A DNA stretch of 64,000 bases from Bacteroidaceae bacterium (GCA_024398665.1 JAKSIS010000005.1:1-64000); one strand, 5' to 3'; counted from the first letter of the stretch, positions 43,651 to 54,580 are shown. Numbers and translations are program-made. The notes: generated by a model not told the origin, from the sequence alone.

Positions 43651-45177
43651 TCAGTGTTTGAAATGGCGGAAACCGGTAATGACCATTGTCATGTCATGCT
43701 GCTGGCAATAGTCCACAGACTCCTGGTCACGGACCGAACCGCCCGGATGGATAACGTTCTTCACACCGGCCTTGTCTGCAAGTTCGACACAGTCGGGGAA
43801 GGGGAAGAAAGCGTCACTTGCCATGGCTGCACCCTCAAGGGTAAAGCCGAAACCGTGAGCCTTTTCAACAGCCTGCTTCAGGGCGTCAACCCTTGAAGTC
43901 TGGCCTACGCCGCTGGCCAGCAGCTGCTTGCCGCGTGCGAACACAATGGAATTGCTCTTGCTGTTCTTGACCAGTTTGTTGGCGAACAGCATGTCTTCAA
44001 TCTCATCCTGGCTGGGCTGGCGTGATGTGACCAGCTTGAGGTCTTCAGGAGTTTCGGACTTGGTATCCTTCTCCTGTACCAACACGCCGTTAAGTGCGCT
44101 GCGTACAAGGGTGCGCGGCAGTTCCTGCTCCTTGCGGATAAGGATTATGCGGTTCTTCTTCTGGCCCAGAATCTCAAGGGCGTCACAGTCATAGTCAGGA
44201 GCAATGATGACCTCAAAGAAAATCTTGTTTATCTCCTGGGCCGTCTCCCTGTCAACGGGTGCGTTCGCAACGAGCACGCCGCCGAATGCCGATACGGGAT
44301 CGCCTGCCAGAGCGTCCTTCCAGGCCTGGAGCAGTGTGGGGCGTGATGCCACGCCGCATGCGTTGTTGTGCTTGAGTATGGCGAACGTGGTTTCATCAAA
44401 TTCGTCAATCAGGTCAATTGCGGCATTGATGTCAAGCAGATTGTTGTAGGAGATCTCCTTGCCGTGAACCTGGTCGAACATGGCTTCCAGATTGCCGCGG
44501 AATTCACCTTTCTGATGGGGGTTCTCACCGTAGCGCATGGGAGTGCGGCCTTCAAGGGCCAGACGGAAGTGGTCGTCATCTGAATCTTTTGCAAACCAGT
44601 TGTAGATGCAGCTGTCATAGTACGATGACACCGCAAAGGCCTCCTTGGCAAACCAGCGGCGTTCCTCAAGAGTGGTCTGTGCACCGCGTTCATTCAGTAT
44701 GTCAAGCAGCGGCTTGTACTGGTCCTTGCTGGCGACAATGACAGAATCCTTGAAGTTCTTGGCACCGGCACGGATAAGCGAGATTCCGCCTATGTCAATC
44801 TTCTCGATGATGTCGGCATCGGCAGCGCCTGACTTTACGGTAGCTTCAAACGGATAGAGGTCCACTATGACAAGGTCAATTTCAGGAATGTCGTAGCTGA
44901 CCATCTGGGCCATGTCATTCTCCTCTTCGCGACGGGCCAGAATGCCGCCGAATATCTTGGGATGCAGGGTCTTCACGCGGCCGCCCAGAATTGACGGATA
45001 ACCGGTAAGTTCCTCAACAGGCTGGCAGGGTACGCCCAGTGATTCTATGAAGCGCTGGGTTCCGCCGGTTGAAATCAGTTTGACACCTTCCTCATGGAGT
45101 TTGCTGATGATCTCATCCAGTCCGTCCTTGTGGAAAACTGATATGAGAGCCGATGAAATTCTCTTGGTTTCTGACAT
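43651..45177 (-). CDS. purH: Bifunctional AICAR formyltransferase/IMP cyclohydrolase
   Basis: 508 residues from ATG 45175-45177 ([15 protein letters not shown]). The IMP cyclohydrolase (MGS-like) domain occupies about 1-145 ([34 protein letters not shown]), the formyltransferase domain follows ([42 protein letters not shown]). It carries out the last two steps of purine synthesis to IMP. Upstream only a near-consensus -7 (TAATTTCG, 45219-45212) is seen. Confidence 0.96.
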   Translation of the reverse strand: MSETKRISSALISVFHKDGLDEIISKLHEEGVKLISTGGTQRFIESLGVPCQPVEELTGYPSILGGRVKTLHPKIFGGILARREEENDMAQMVSYDIPEIDLVIVDLYPFEATVKSGAADADIIEKIDIGGISLIRAGAKNFKDSVIVASKDQYKPLLDILNERGAQTTLEERRWFAKEAFAVSSYYDSCIYNWFAKDSDDDHFRLALEGRTPMRYGENPHQKGEFRGNLEAMFDQVHGKEISYNNLLDINAAIDLIDEFDETTFAILKHNNACGVASRPTLLQAWKDALAGDPVSAFGGVLVANAPVDRETAQEINKIFFEVIIAPDYDCDALEILGQKKNRIILIRKEQELPRTLVRSALNGVLVQEKDTKSETPEDLKLVTSRQPSQDEIEDMLFANKLVKNSKSNSIVFARGKQLLASGVGQTSRVDALKQAVEKAHGFGFTLEGAAMASDAFFPFPDCVELADKAGVKNVIHPGGSVRDQESVDYCQQHDMTMVITGFRHFKH

Positions 45178-45384
45178 TTTATGTATGGTTTTGGTTCTTT
45201 CAATCAATTCGCGAAATTATCAATTTTTGCCCGCCACAGCAAGCCGCCCACACCATTTATATAATAAAGTTTTCAACAGCCTGAAACAGGACGGCAATGA
45301 AGCACAATGTGAAACAAAATCACTATATTAGCGCCCGATATTCCACAATCGGACACTAAGAATTAAAAAAAATTTACTGACCAT

Positions 45385-46335
45385 ATGGATAGAAGAGATT
45401 TCTTGAAGACGCTTGCCGCCGCCGGCGCAATGCTTACAGTGAAGAACAACGGAGTTATGGACGTCATGGCCTCAACAGTGCCCTCAAACGGTGCAGCGGC
45501 CGCTGACTCCAAATATGCAGACCTGGCCGCCGTCATGAACGGCGAACCGGTCCCCATGCTTCAGGCCGCCCTCAAGGAACTGGGCGGGATTGAACGTTTT
45601 GTAAAGAAAGGCAACAAAGTTGTCATCAAGCCGAACATAGGCTGGGACCGCACGCCTGAACTTGCAGGAAACACCAACCCTGAAATCGTAGCTGAACTGA
45701 TACGTCTCTCACTCGCCGCCGGTGCAAGTGAAGTCAAGGTGTTTGACCACACCTGTGACCGCCAGCAGAACTGCTATCCGCACAGCGGAATTGAAGATGC
45801 CGTAAAGAAGGCCGGCGGCATAATGGTTCCCGCAGACCAGCAGTCCGAATACGTTCAGGTCGATGTCCCCAAGGGCAAGTCGCTCAAGAAGGCCATGGTA
45901 CACAAGGCTATCGTGGACTGTGACGTATGGTTCAACGTTCCCATCCTGAAGAATCACGGCGGCGCTCTCATGACCGCTGCCATGAAGAACCACATGGGCA
46001 TTGTCTGGGACCGCCGCGCAATCCATTCCGGCGGCCTGCACCAGTGCATCGCTGACATCTGCACTTACAAGCCTGCAGCCCTCCACATTGTTGACGCATA
46101 CCGCACTCTGGCCACTAACGGCCCCCAGGGACGCAGTGCAGCAGACGTAGTGCTGACAAAGGCCCTGTTCGCATCGACTGACATTGTCGCAGTGGACACC
46201 GCAGCCGGCAAGTTCTTCACCCAGGTGAACAAGAACATCAACTTTGACGACATCGAACATATACCCGATGCACAGGCACTTGGTCTGGGTACCATGAACC
46301 TTGACAAACTGAACGTAAAGCGCATCAAGCTTTAA
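45385..46335 (+). CDS. DUF362 domain protein with Tat-like signal
   Basis: 316 residues. MDRRDFLKTLAAAGAMLTV is a twin-arginine-type signal. The mature part fits DUF362 (VIKPNIGWDRTPELAGNTNPEIVAELI, VFDHTCDRQQNC, VPILKNHGGALMTAAMKNHMG, DIVAVDTAAGKFF), a domain often fused or adjacent to ferredoxins. Export as a folded, possibly cofactor-bearing protein is implied. 4 bp before a polyferredoxin gene, so they are likely partners in an electron-transfer system; substrate unknown. Confidence 0.85.
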   Translation: MDRRDFLKTLAAAGAMLTVKNNGVMDVMASTVPSNGAAAADSKYADLAAVMNGEPVPMLQAALKELGGIERFVKKGNKVVIKPNIGWDRTPELAGNTNPEIVAELIRLSLAAGASEVKVFDHTCDRQQNCYPHSGIEDAVKKAGGIMVPADQQSEYVQVDVPKGKSLKKAMVHKAIVDCDVWFNVPILKNHGGALMTAAMKNHMGIVWDRRAIHSGGLHQCIADICTYKPAALHIVDAYRTLATNGPQGRSAADVVLTKALFASTDIVAVDTAAGKFFTQVNKNINFDDIEHIPDAQALGLGTMNLDKLNVKRIKL

Positions 46336-46339
46336 GGAC

Positions 46340-47827
46340 ATGCTCAAGAAAATAAGAGTCATCCTGGCCATTGCGGTCATAGGCATACTCACATTCGGAT
46401 TCATTGACCTGGGCGGTCTTCTGCAGAACCCCGTGCTGCAGAAGATACAGTTCGGCCCGGCCCTGCTGTCGCTCAGCCTGGTCACGCTGGCATGCCTCAT
46501 TGCCGCCACCCTGCTGCTGGGCCGCGTGTACTGTTCCGTAGTATGCCCTCTGGGAATATTCCAGGACTTCTTCAACTGGCTGTCAAAGAAATCTGACAAA
46601 AAGAAGAAATACGGCTACAAGGAGGAAAACCGATGGCTGCGTTACGGCGTACTGGCTGCGCTGATAATAGCCTGGCTGCTGGGATTCACCTTTCTGGTTG
46701 GCCTAGTCGAACCTTACAGCGCATACGGCCGCATGGCGGACGAACTGCTCAAGCCGCTGTACATTCTTGGGAACAATCTGTTCGCGTGGATTTCGGAAAA
46801 GACCGGCAGCTACCGTTTCTTCAAGGTTGTGCTGTCCCTGAAGTCTGTCACATCACTGGTTGTGGCAATCCTTACGCTGCTTGTGATAGGACACATATCC
46901 TACCATCACGGCCGCACCTGGTGCAACACCATCTGCCCTGTAGGCACCATATTGGGATTCTTCTCACGTTTCTCACTGCTCCGTATCCGTATTGACACGG
47001 ACAAGTGCAACCACTGCCAGGCCTGCGGACGCAAGTGCAAGGCATTCTGCATAGACTCGAAGAACCAGAAAATAGACTATTCGCGCTGTGTGGGATGCTT
47101 TGACTGTATAGATGCGTGCAAGCAGAATGCACTGACCTACGGCCTGCCTCGAAAGCCTGCCGCCCCCGTCAAGGAGGATTGCGTGGACGAATCCAAGCGG
47201 CAGTTCCTCAAGTCCGGTCTTGTACTTGCCGCACTGGCACCGCAGGCTCTTGAAGCCAAGGTTACAGGAAAGAAGGACACGCGTGTGGCCATGTCACCTC
47301 CGGGATCACAGAGCCACAGGAATCTTCTGCAGCACTGCACCGCCTGCCACCTGTGCGTAAGCAAATGTCCGTCACATGTGCTCAAACCCGCCGGAATGGA
47401 ATACGGGATTGGTGGTATCATGCAGCCGGTCATGAAGTTTGACCAGGGCTACTGCAACTATGACTGCACCATTTGCAGCCAGGTCTGCCCCAACGGCGCC
47501 ATCAGGCCGCTCAGCGTTGAGCAGAAACATCAGACACAGCCCGGCCGCGTGGTGTTCGATGTCACAAAGTGCATAGTCAATATCCAGCACACCAGCTGCG
47601 GCGCATGCGCTGAACACTGCCCCGTCCAGGCCATCCACATGGTGCCGTTCCAGGGCGGTCTTACAATTCCTGAAACGACTCCTGAAATGTGCGTAGGCTG
47701 CGGCGGCTGCGAATTCATCTGCCCCGCCCACGCAGTCCGCATTGAAGGCAATACGGAGCACCTTACAGCCAAGCTCCCGGAACAGGAACAGAACATACAG
47801 ACTGAAGGATTCGATTTCGGATTCTGA
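46340..47827 (+). CDS. Membrane-bound polyferredoxin (NapH/NosR-like)
   Basis: 495 residues. Four to five membrane segments in the first 220 residues include the paired motifs CSVVCPLG and CNTICPVG of NapH/CcoG-like proteins. Then come many 4Fe-4S motifs: CNHCQACGRKC and CVGCFDCIDAC, and in the C-terminal half CTACHLCVSKCP, CTICSQVCP, CGACAEHCP and CVGCGGCEFICP. A twin-Arg-like region (ESKRQFLKSG) follows the first cluster set. It probably passes electrons across the inner membrane, to or from the adjacent DUF362 protein. Confidence 0.86.
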   Translation: MLKKIRVILAIAVIGILTFGFIDLGGLLQNPVLQKIQFGPALLSLSLVTLACLIAATLLLGRVYCSVVCPLGIFQDFFNWLSKKSDKKKKYGYKEENRWLRYGVLAALIIAWLLGFTFLVGLVEPYSAYGRMADELLKPLYILGNNLFAWISEKTGSYRFFKVVLSLKSVTSLVVAILTLLVIGHISYHHGRTWCNTICPVGTILGFFSRFSLLRIRIDTDKCNHCQACGRKCKAFCIDSKNQKIDYSRCVGCFDCIDACKQNALTYGLPRKPAAPVKEDCVDESKRQFLKSGLVLAALAPQALEAKVTGKKDTRVAMSPPGSQSHRNLLQHCTACHLCVSKCPSHVLKPAGMEYGIGGIMQPVMKFDQGYCNYDCTICSQVCPNGAIRPLSVEQKHQTQPGRVVFDVTKCIVNIQHTSCGACAEHCPVQAIHMVPFQGGLTIPETTPEMCVGCGGCEFICPAHAVRIEGNTEHLTAKLPEQEQNIQTEGFDFGF

Positions 47828-47840
47828 CACAGTCATGCTG

Positions 47841-47881
47841 AAAAAAAAACGGGCCCGTCATTGCGGACCCGCTTTCTTTTT
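47841..47881. terminator. Bidirectional intrinsic terminator
   Basis: CGGGCCCG (47850-47857) pairs with CGGACCCG (47864-47871), one mismatch, 6-base loop. Nine A lie to the left (47841-47849) and a T-rich run to the right (47873-47881), so it can end both the polyferredoxin transcript and the minus-strand transporter transcript. Confidence 0.85.
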
Positions 47882-47895
47882 CGGATTGGAAGGAA

Positions 47896-49293
47896 TCAGT
47901 CCTTCTTTGCCTTAGCCTCAATTGCCTTGTTCATTTCATCAAGCTTCTCATCGGTGAGAGGATACTTGTAGATAAGGTAGCCTACAACAACGAGAAGAAT
48001 TGCGGGAATGATTGTTGTGAACCACAGGATTGCGTTCTGTACGGTCGGATTGTAATCGGCAATGTGAGTGTAGTAGGCATTCACAGGTGCGCTGATGAAT
48101 GATGCCAGGAACACTACGATGAATACGCCCAGAACCAGCTGGAGGCACTTGTTGGCCTTGAACTCCTGCCACATTTCACCAAAGGTGACGGGCTTTTCAG
48201 GAGTGGTGGTGATGTTTTCCTTGCTGCCCAGGAAACACAGACAGAGAAGAATGAATCCCACGATTGCGAAAATGCATGTTACGGTAAACCAAGCCTTAGG
48301 ATCAGTGGGAAGAGCTGACTCTTCACTTGCCAGATTGAAGCCGATGGCACCCATGACCCACGGAGTGATGAAACCTGCAAGTGAGAAGCCGGCCTTGAAG
48401 GCGACACCTGCAAGAGCGTTTACGGTAGCGGCAGGTCTGTTGCCGGTACGGTATTCGGCCTCAGTGATGACTTCAGGAACCAGAGCCCACATGAGTGAAC
48501 CAACAAGCAGTCCTACGCCGGTCATGATCTTTGCAGCCTGGACAAGTGTCATGTTGTTCTGGACATCAAAGAACTTGCCTATCACGAACAGTGCGACAAA
48601 ACCTATCAGACCTACTGAAAGAAGCAGATAATACAGTCCCTTCTTGCCGAACCATTTCTTAAGGATGGGCAGAGAAGGCAGGATGATGAATGCGGGAATT
48701 GTGCCTATTGCCATGAATACAGCCTGGTTCCAGTCAACTGCAATACCTACAACCATTGCAAGTCCGATGGGGAAACCGGCCTGAACGATGATCTGACCTA
48801 TGTTGGCGCAGACCATACGTGTGGAAGTGAGGATAAGCACCTCGTCATTGTCACGGGTCATGCTGGCCATGATTGAGCCGTAAGGTATGTTCACGACTGA
48901 ATAGATCATGCTGAGCAGGGTGTAGCTGACTGTAGCGTATATGATCTTTCCGGTCATGCCCCATGTAGCGGCAGCAGGAAGCATGAGCAGGCATGCTGCA
49001 ACTGTAAGAGGAATACCGCCATAAAGCAGATATGTGCGGTACTTGCCCAGTTTGGGATTGTGGTTGTCAATGTATTTTCCCACTACGGGGCTCCAGAAAC
49101 AGTCAAGGAGTCGGACTGCAAGAATAAGACCGCCTACGAATTTGGGGTCAATCTTCAATACTGTAGTCAGGTACAGCATGAGGAAACATGCGACCGTCTG
49201 GAAAATAAGGTTCTGGGCAAGGTCACCGGAACCGAAACCGATTCTCTGCCCCCAACTCAGCTTGTAATAGCCGTTGTTTACTTCGTTAGCCAT
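47896..49293 (-). CDS. MFS transporter, GPH (glycoside-cation symporter) type
   Basis: 465 residues with twelve membrane segments. LSWGQRIGFGSGDLAQNLIFQ and the early FWSPVVGKYIDNHNPKLGKYRTYLLYG (conserved loop 2-3 with D and RxG-like charges) mark the GPH/MelB group, which imports sugars or glycosides with a cation. No enzyme gene lies beside it to hint at the substrate. It is monocistronic between a bidirectional terminator and its own promoter. Confidence 0.9.
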   Translation of the reverse strand: MANEVNNGYYKLSWGQRIGFGSGDLAQNLIFQTVACFLMLYLTTVLKIDPKFVGGLILAVRLLDCFWSPVVGKYIDNHNPKLGKYRTYLLYGGIPLTVAACLLMLPAAATWGMTGKIIYATVSYTLLSMIYSVVNIPYGSIMASMTRDNDEVLILTSTRMVCANIGQIIVQAGFPIGLAMVVGIAVDWNQAVFMAIGTIPAFIILPSLPILKKWFGKKGLYYLLLSVGLIGFVALFVIGKFFDVQNNMTLVQAAKIMTGVGLLVGSLMWALVPEVITEAEYRTGNRPAATVNALAGVAFKAGFSLAGFITPWVMGAIGFNLASEESALPTDPKAWFTVTCIFAIVGFILLCLCFLGSKENITTTPEKPVTFGEMWQEFKANKCLQLVLGVFIVVFLASFISAPVNAYYTHIADYNPTVQNAILWFTTIIPAILLVVVGYLIYKYPLTDEKLDEMNKAIEAKAKKD

Positions 49294-49336
49294 AATTAGT
49301 AATTATAGATTAATAATGTGATAAGTTTCTGAACCG

Positions 49337-49344
49337 CAAACATA
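49337..49344 (-). promoter_or_regulatory. -7 element for the GPH transporter
   Basis: TATGTTTG on the minus strand (49344-49337), 43 bp before the ATG, leaving an AT-rich leader of about 36 bases. Confidence 0.55.
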
Positions 49345-49389
49345 CAAAAAAAACACTAAATGCCTCCACTCACATGACATTTACTGATT

Positions 49390-51006
49390 TCATTCACCCG
49401 TTTCACAGTACTTTGCAGCCCGCTGTACGGTGTCGTCAAGCGTCTGAATGATGCGGTAGTATCCGTTAAGGCCCCATACATTGCGGGCAATCATTGCCTT
49501 GAGCTGGACCTTGAAAATGTCCAGACAATGCTTGTACTGGTCCTCCCTGTATTCCACTTTCAGGTCCTTTGCCTTGGCAAGGAACATGTCCATGACGTCC
49601 TTTCCGCATTCGAACTGCGCATTGAAGCTTTCAAAGTCAGGGTACCTGCGCTGCAGCTGGCGGCGGTTCTTCTCAGTGTACTGGAATGCGGTCTGGAGTG
49701 TCACGTTCTTTGCTGTAACGTCACGGTAGTACTGGTTCGTGCGTGTGGTGTCCAGCGGTACGAATATGTCAGGCATGATTCCGCCACCGCCATAGACGGT
49801 CCTGTGGCTGACCATTGTGCTGTATTTCAGGGAATCGGGGAAATGAATGCTGTCAGCATTGGTCAGTTCACCATGGTGAAGACGCTCCAGTATGTCCTCA
49901 CCGTAATCCACATCCTTGCCGTAGGGTTTCTGTATGCATCGGCCTACAGGTGTGAAATACTTGGCAACAGTAAGGCGTATAAGCGAACCGTCATGGAATT
50001 CGACAGGACGCTGGACAAGCCCCTTGCCGAACGAACGGCGTCCGATGATTGTGGCACGGTCCCAGTCCTGGAGCGCTCCTGACACTATTTCACTTGCGCT
50101 TGCCGAATATTCGTCAATCAGGACCACCAGCCTGCCGTCACGGAAACGGCCGCGGCCGTCAGCCAGATAACCGCTCTTGGGCGAACGGCGTCCTTCAGTG
50201 TAGACCACCAGCTGGTCACGTTTCAGGAATTCGTTGGCTATGCCTACGGCAGCCATAAGCAGACCGCCTCCGTTGCCCTGAAGGTCAAGGACAAGCGATG
50301 TCGCTCCACGGGACTGCAGGTCTGAAAGCTTCTCTTCAAATTCGTCAACCGTAGTCGCACCGAAGCTGGACACCTTTATGTAACCTGTAGTGGGGTTCAT
50401 CATGTACCATGCATCGACCGTGTTCACCGGAATATTGTCACGGACCACATTGAATTCAATCACATCCCTGACGCCGCGGCGCACTACGCCAAGTTTCACA
50501 TGCGTTCCCTTGGGCCCGCGCAGACGCTTCATGATATTCTCCTGTGACATCCTGACACCTGCAATGGCGGTGTCGTTGACACTGACTATGCGGTCACCGG
50601 CCATTATGCCGGCCTTTTCCGACGGACCGTCAGCAATGGGCTGTATTATGAGAAGCGTGTCTTCAATCATGTTGAACTGCACCCCTATTCCGTCAAACGA
50701 ACCGGTCAGAGTCTCATTGGACTTGTCATTCTCTTCAGGAGTCAGATATGTGGAGTGCGGATCCAGGTCCTTGAGCATTCCTATGATGGCGTTCTCGACC
50801 AGACTGGATTCATCGGTCTCATCGACATATAGGCTGGAGATGGCGCTCTCCGCCACCAGCAGTTTCTGCAGCTGGTCTCCCACAGTCTGGCGCTGCTGCT
50901 GTACGGCACGCTGCGGCTGGTTCTGGGGTATGACACGCAGGCCCTGCGCACAGACTGGAACGGACAGTAAGGACAGGCACAATATGGCAGTTGCTGTTTT
51001 TTTCAT
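49390..51006 (-). CDS. S41 family C-terminal processing peptidase
   Basis: 538 residues. Signal peptide (to about PVCAQG), a PDZ domain at about 90-180 (IQPIADGPSEKAGIMAGDRIVSVND), then the S41 core (LVLDLQGNGGGLLMAAVGI) with the catalytic serine in YSASASEIVSGAL and lysine in FGKGLVQ. A C-terminal helical region of about 130 residues is common in Bacteroidetes. Periplasmic tail-specific protease. It overlaps coaD by 4 bp. Confidence 0.93.
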   Translation of the reverse strand: MKKTATAILCLSLLSVPVCAQGLRVIPQNQPQRAVQQQRQTVGDQLQKLLVAESAISSLYVDETDESSLVENAIIGMLKDLDPHSTYLTPEENDKSNETLTGSFDGIGVQFNMIEDTLLIIQPIADGPSEKAGIMAGDRIVSVNDTAIAGVRMSQENIMKRLRGPKGTHVKLGVVRRGVRDVIEFNVVRDNIPVNTVDAWYMMNPTTGYIKVSSFGATTVDEFEEKLSDLQSRGATSLVLDLQGNGGGLLMAAVGIANEFLKRDQLVVYTEGRRSPKSGYLADGRGRFRDGRLVVLIDEYSASASEIVSGALQDWDRATIIGRRSFGKGLVQRPVEFHDGSLIRLTVAKYFTPVGRCIQKPYGKDVDYGEDILERLHHGELTNADSIHFPDSLKYSTMVSHRTVYGGGGIMPDIFVPLDTTRTNQYYRDVTAKNVTLQTAFQYTEKNRRQLQRRYPDFESFNAQFECGKDVMDMFLAKAKDLKVEYREDQYKHCLDIFKVQLKAMIARNVWGLNGYYRIIQTLDDTVQRAAKYCETGE

Positions 51007-51461
51007 TTCATGCAGTCTAAAAAGGTTTCTATGACAAAGCCGCTCACATCGCGGCCGTAATGCATAAGTTCACGGACCAGGCTGCTGCTTATGTGCTGGG
51101 TGTCAGCACGGGCAACCAGCAGTACGGTCTCGACATCCTCTATGGCACGGTTGGCATCGGCCAGAGAGCGTTCCGCCTCATAGTCAGCCACGGTCCTCAC
51201 ACCGCGCAGTATGGCGTCACAGCCGTTTTCCCGTACGGCATCGACAGTCAGTCCGTCATAGGATATGACACTGACGCGGCTGTCGCCGGCATAGTGCCGG
51301 GCAATGGCGTCAAGACGCTGTCCGACACTGAACATGGGGTTCTTTCCGCTGTTCGTACCTATGGCAATGACCACATTGCCGGCAATTTTCAGGGCACGTT
51401 CCACAAGGTCGGCGTGTCCGGTCGTGAACGGGTCAAATGACCCTGGAAATAACAGTTTCAT
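51003..51461 (-). CDS. coaD: Pantetheine-phosphate adenylyltransferase
   Basis: 152 residues. PGSFDPFTTGHADLVERAL carries the nucleotidyltransferase T/HxGH motif; ILRGVRTVADYEAE and the terminal HISSSLVRELMHYGRDVSGFV are diagnostic. It forms dephospho-CoA, the penultimate step of CoA synthesis. 2 bp after parE and overlapping the S41 gene by 4 bp. Confidence 0.96.
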   Translation of the reverse strand: MKLLFPGSFDPFTTGHADLVERALKIAGNVVIAIGTNSGKNPMFSVGQRLDAIARHYAGDSRVSVISYDGLTVDAVRENGCDAILRGVRTVADYEAERSLADANRAIEDVETVLLVARADTQHISSSLVRELMHYGRDVSGFVIETFLDCMK

Positions 51462-51463
51462 AA

Positions 51464-53422
51464 TCAGAATTTTTCACCTTCATCGTCATGGACAATGTCC
51501 TCTTCTACAACAAGGTTGTCTATGATGAAGTTCTGGCGTTCCATTGTATTCTTGCCCATATAGAAGGACAGCAGGTCGCTGACAGCATCGGTCTTCTGGA
51601 GCGTGACACGTTCAAGGCGCATGTCAGGTCCGATGAAGTTCTTGAATTCGTCAGGCGAAATCTCGCCGAGTCCCTTGAAGCGGGTTATTTCAGGATTGGG
51701 TGAGAGCTTTTCTATGGCCACGCGGCGCTCTTCATCGGAATAGCAGTAGATTGTCTCGAATTCACCCTTCTCAGTCACCACTCCATCGACCTGGCCCTGT
51801 GCGGTCTTGCGCTTGCGGCGTTTGTTGCGCACGCGGAACAGCGGGGTCTGGAGTATGTACACATGACCCTTCCTGACAAGTTCGGGGAAGAACTGCAGGA
51901 AGAAGGTTATCATGAGCAGGCGTATGTGCATGCCGTCCACATCGGCATCGGTAGCCACAATTATCTTGTTGTAGCGCAGGTCGTCAAGCCCCTCTTCAAT
52001 GTTGAGGGCGGCCTGCAGCAGATTGAACTCCTCATTCTCATAAACCACCTTCTTGGTCAGTCCGTAGCAGTTCAGCGGCTTGCCGCGCAGGGAGAATACG
52101 GCCTGGGTGTTCACGTCACGGCTCTTGGTGATGGACCCGCTTGCCGAATCGCCCTCAGTGATGAATATGCAGCTGTCCTCCTGGCGGTCACCGCGTGCGT
52201 CACTGAGGTGTATGCGGCAGTCAGCCAGCTTGCGGTTGTGCAGATTGGCCTTCTTGGCGCGTTCACGGGCCTGCTTTGTGATACCGGCTATTTCCTTGCG
52301 TTCCTTTTCCGATTCCAGTATCTTCTTCAGTATCACGTCAGCCACATCGGACTCCTTGTGGAGCATGTCATCGACTTCCTTCTTTATGAAGTCACCCACG
52401 AACTTGTTCAGGGACTGGCCGCCGTCAGGGGTCATGGTTGTGGACCCCAGCTTGATCTTGGTCTGGCTTTCGAAAACCGGTTCCTCAACGTTCAGGGCAA
52501 TGGCGGCCACAAGGCCGTTGCGTATGTCGCCCAGTTCGAACGGCTTGCCGTAGAATTCCTTGATTGTACGTGCAATATGCTCCTTGAACGCGCTCTGGTG
52601 CGTACCACCCTGTGATGTGTACTGGCCGTTCACGAACGAATAGTATTCCTCACCATACTGGCCGGTGTGGGTGAACGCTATCTCAATGTCAGTGCCCTTA
52701 AGGTGGACAATGGGGTACAGGCTCTGGGAACTCATGCGTTCCGAAAGCAGGTCCTCCAGACCGCTGCGCGACATGAAACGCTGGCCGTTGTACATGATGG
52801 TCAGGCCGGTGTTCAGGTAGGTGTAGTTGCGCAGCATGGTCTCGATGATGGCCGGACGGAACTGGTAGCCCACGAACTTGGTGCCGTCAGGTTCGAACAC
52901 TATTCCGGTCCCGTGTTCTTCAGCGCTGGGGACCGTGACATCGGACTTGAGACGGCCGCACTGGAATTCAAGCGTGCGTTTCTGGCCGTCGCGGCAGCTG
53001 GTGACCATGAAATAGCTGCTCAAGGCGTTCACGGCCTTGAGTCCGACGCCGTTCAGGCCGACGCTCTTCTTGAACGCCTTGCTGTCGAACTTGCCGCCGG
53101 TGTTCAGCATGCTGACCACTTCAACAAGTTTGCCCAGAGGTATTCCGCGGCCGTAGTCACGTACTGAAACGCGGCCGGTGTCAGTCAGGTCTATTTCGAT
53201 GCGCTTGCCGGTGTTCATCCGGAATTCATCAACGCTGTTGTCGATGATTTCCTTCAGCAGCACGTATATGCCGTCATCGGCCTGTGACCCGTCACCCAGT
53301 TTTCCAATGTACATGCCGGGACGGGTACGGATATGCTCCATATCGTCCATGTGGCGTATGTTGTCCTCATTGTACTGTGTCTGGGGGACCTCCTGGTCGA
53401 ACATTTCTTCAATTTCTGCCAT
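51464..53422 (-). CDS. parE: DNA topoisomerase IV subunit B
   Basis: 652 residues. GHKL ATPase motifs: [34 protein letters not shown] and [16 protein letters not shown]; transducer domain; TOPRIM domain with [10 protein letters not shown] and [14 protein letters not shown] in place of SAGG favours ParE over GyrB, as does the length. With ParC it decatenates chromosomes. Next to an acetyltransferase gene upstream (9 bp) and coaD downstream. Confidence 0.94.
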   Translation of the reverse strand: MAEIEEMFDQEVPQTQYNEDNIRHMDDMEHIRTRPGMYIGKLGDGSQADDGIYVLLKEIIDNSVDEFRMNTGKRIEIDLTDTGRVSVRDYGRGIPLGKLVEVVSMLNTGGKFDSKAFKKSVGLNGVGLKAVNALSSYFMVTSCRDGQKRTLEFQCGRLKSDVTVPSAEEHGTGIVFEPDGTKFVGYQFRPAIIETMLRNYTYLNTGLTIMYNGQRFMSRSGLEDLLSERMSSQSLYPIVHLKGTDIEIAFTHTGQYGEEYYSFVNGQYTSQGGTHQSAFKEHIARTIKEFYGKPFELGDIRNGLVAAIALNVEEPVFESQTKIKLGSTTMTPDGGQSLNKFVGDFIKKEVDDMLHKESDVADVILKKILESEKERKEIAGITKQARERAKKANLHNRKLADCRIHLSDARGDRQEDSCIFITEGDSASGSITKSRDVNTQAVFSLRGKPLNCYGLTKKVVYENEEFNLLQAALNIEEGLDDLRYNKIIVATDADVDGMHIRLLMITFFLQFFPELVRKGHVYILQTPLFRVRNKRRKRKTAQGQVDGVVTEKGEFETIYCYSDEERRVAIEKLSPNPEITRFKGLGEISPDEFKNFIGPDMRLERVTLQKTDAVSDLLSFYMGKNTMERQNFIIDNLVVEEDIVHDDEGEKF

Positions 53423-53431
53423 ATGTCAATA

Positions 53432-54580
53432 TCAAATTTCCCTATAAAAAACCGCACGCCGCTTGATTATTTCCGTGCCCTCAATGTAGGACCAGTGGCT
53501 CTGCATTTTGGTGTTGGTGTCAAGTTCGGGGTTGCTTTCAGCCTGCATGAAACCCATTCCAAGTGCCGCTGACATTATCCTGGCCACCGGAACTGCGTTT
53601 ATTCCGCGGTTCTGGTAATCCGGACGGACAGCCATGAAGAGCATTTCCAGAGTATCGGAATGCTTCCAGCGGAAAGCCTTCAGCAGGTGCCACCATCCCA
53701 GCGGGAACAGGTGCCCGCCAGCCTTGCGCAGAGCATGGGCCACTGACGGAATGGTGAAACCGGCAGCCACCAGATTGTCCTCACTGTCCTGCACCATGCA
53801 TACCAGCCTCTTGTCAATGAGCGGCAGATAGCGGCGCACGAAATCGTCAATCTGCTTTTCTGAAAAGGCCGAATAACCGTACAGCGGCGAAAACGATTCG
53901 TTCACCAGGTGGAATATGTCATGGGCGTACCTTACAGCCAGCCTGGACTTTGCAGCTGAAAGGTCAGTCACATGAAGTCCGTTGCGACTGAGAACGATAT
54001 CGGACAGCCGGGAAATCTTTTCCGGAATCCCACAGTGCGGTATAAGCCATTCGCTCCAAGTTGCAGATTCTGTCAGCCCAAGCCGGCGCATATGTTCAGG
54101 ATAGTACGGCCAGTTGTAGATGGTGGCCATGGTGCCCATGCGGTCAAAGCCCCATGTGAGCATGCCTTCGGGGTCAAAGTCTGTGAATCCGAACGGGCCC
54201 TCCAGGCGGTTCATGCCGCGCCGGAGCCCCCACTGCGCCACCGTGTCCAGCAGCGCGCGGCTCACCTCAATGTCATCCTCAAAGTCTATCCATCCGAACC
54301 TGACAGTCTTCACGCCCCATGTCTCATTGGCCTTTGCGTTTATGATGGCGGCCACGCGTCCCACAGTCCTGCCGCCGCGTACGGCCAGGAAGGTCTGCGC
54401 CTGACAGAATTCAAGTGCGGAATTGCGTGACGGGGTGAACAGGTCCATGACATCGGAATCCAGTTCGGGCACATTGTATGTGCAGCCTTTGTAGAGCCTG
54501 CGGCCAAAGCGCGCGAACTCACGCAGCTGCCTTCGCGACTGGACCGGTACAACCGTTATTTTAGAATCCGATGCGGACAT
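53432..54580 (-). CDS. GNAT-like N-acetyltransferase
   Basis: 382 residues from ATG 54578-54580. FLAVRGGRTVGRVAAIINAKAN near residue 65 and EMLFMAVRPDYQNRGINAV near 320 resemble two GNAT acetyl-CoA-binding segments; GPFGFTDFDPEGMLTWGF is a recurrent family motif. Substrate unknown. Located 9 bp before parE. A near-consensus -7 (TATCTTCG, 54613-54606) is upstream. Confidence 0.78.
   Translation of the reverse strand: MSASDSKITVVPVQSRRQLREFARFGRRLYKGCTYNVPELDSDVMDLFTPSRNSALEFCQAQTFLAVRGGRTVGRVAAIINAKANETWGVKTVRFGWIDFEDDIEVSRALLDTVAQWGLRRGMNRLEGPFGFTDFDPEGMLTWGFDRMGTMATIYNWPYYPEHMRRLGLTESATWSEWLIPHCGIPEKISRLSDIVLSRNGLHVTDLSAAKSRLAVRYAHDIFHLVNESFSPLYGYSAFSEKQIDDFVRRYLPLIDKRLVCMVQDSEDNLVAAGFTIPSVAHALRKAGGHLFPLGWWHLLKAFRWKHSDTLEMLFMAVRPDYQNRGINAVPVARIMSAALGMGFMQAESNPELDTNTKMQSHWSYIEGTEIIKRRAVFYREI

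Noticed and set aside
51464..53422. gyrB instead of parE
   Set aside because: SASG in the TOPRIM motif, length and neighbourhood fit ParE better; gyrB cannot be fully excluded without a tree.
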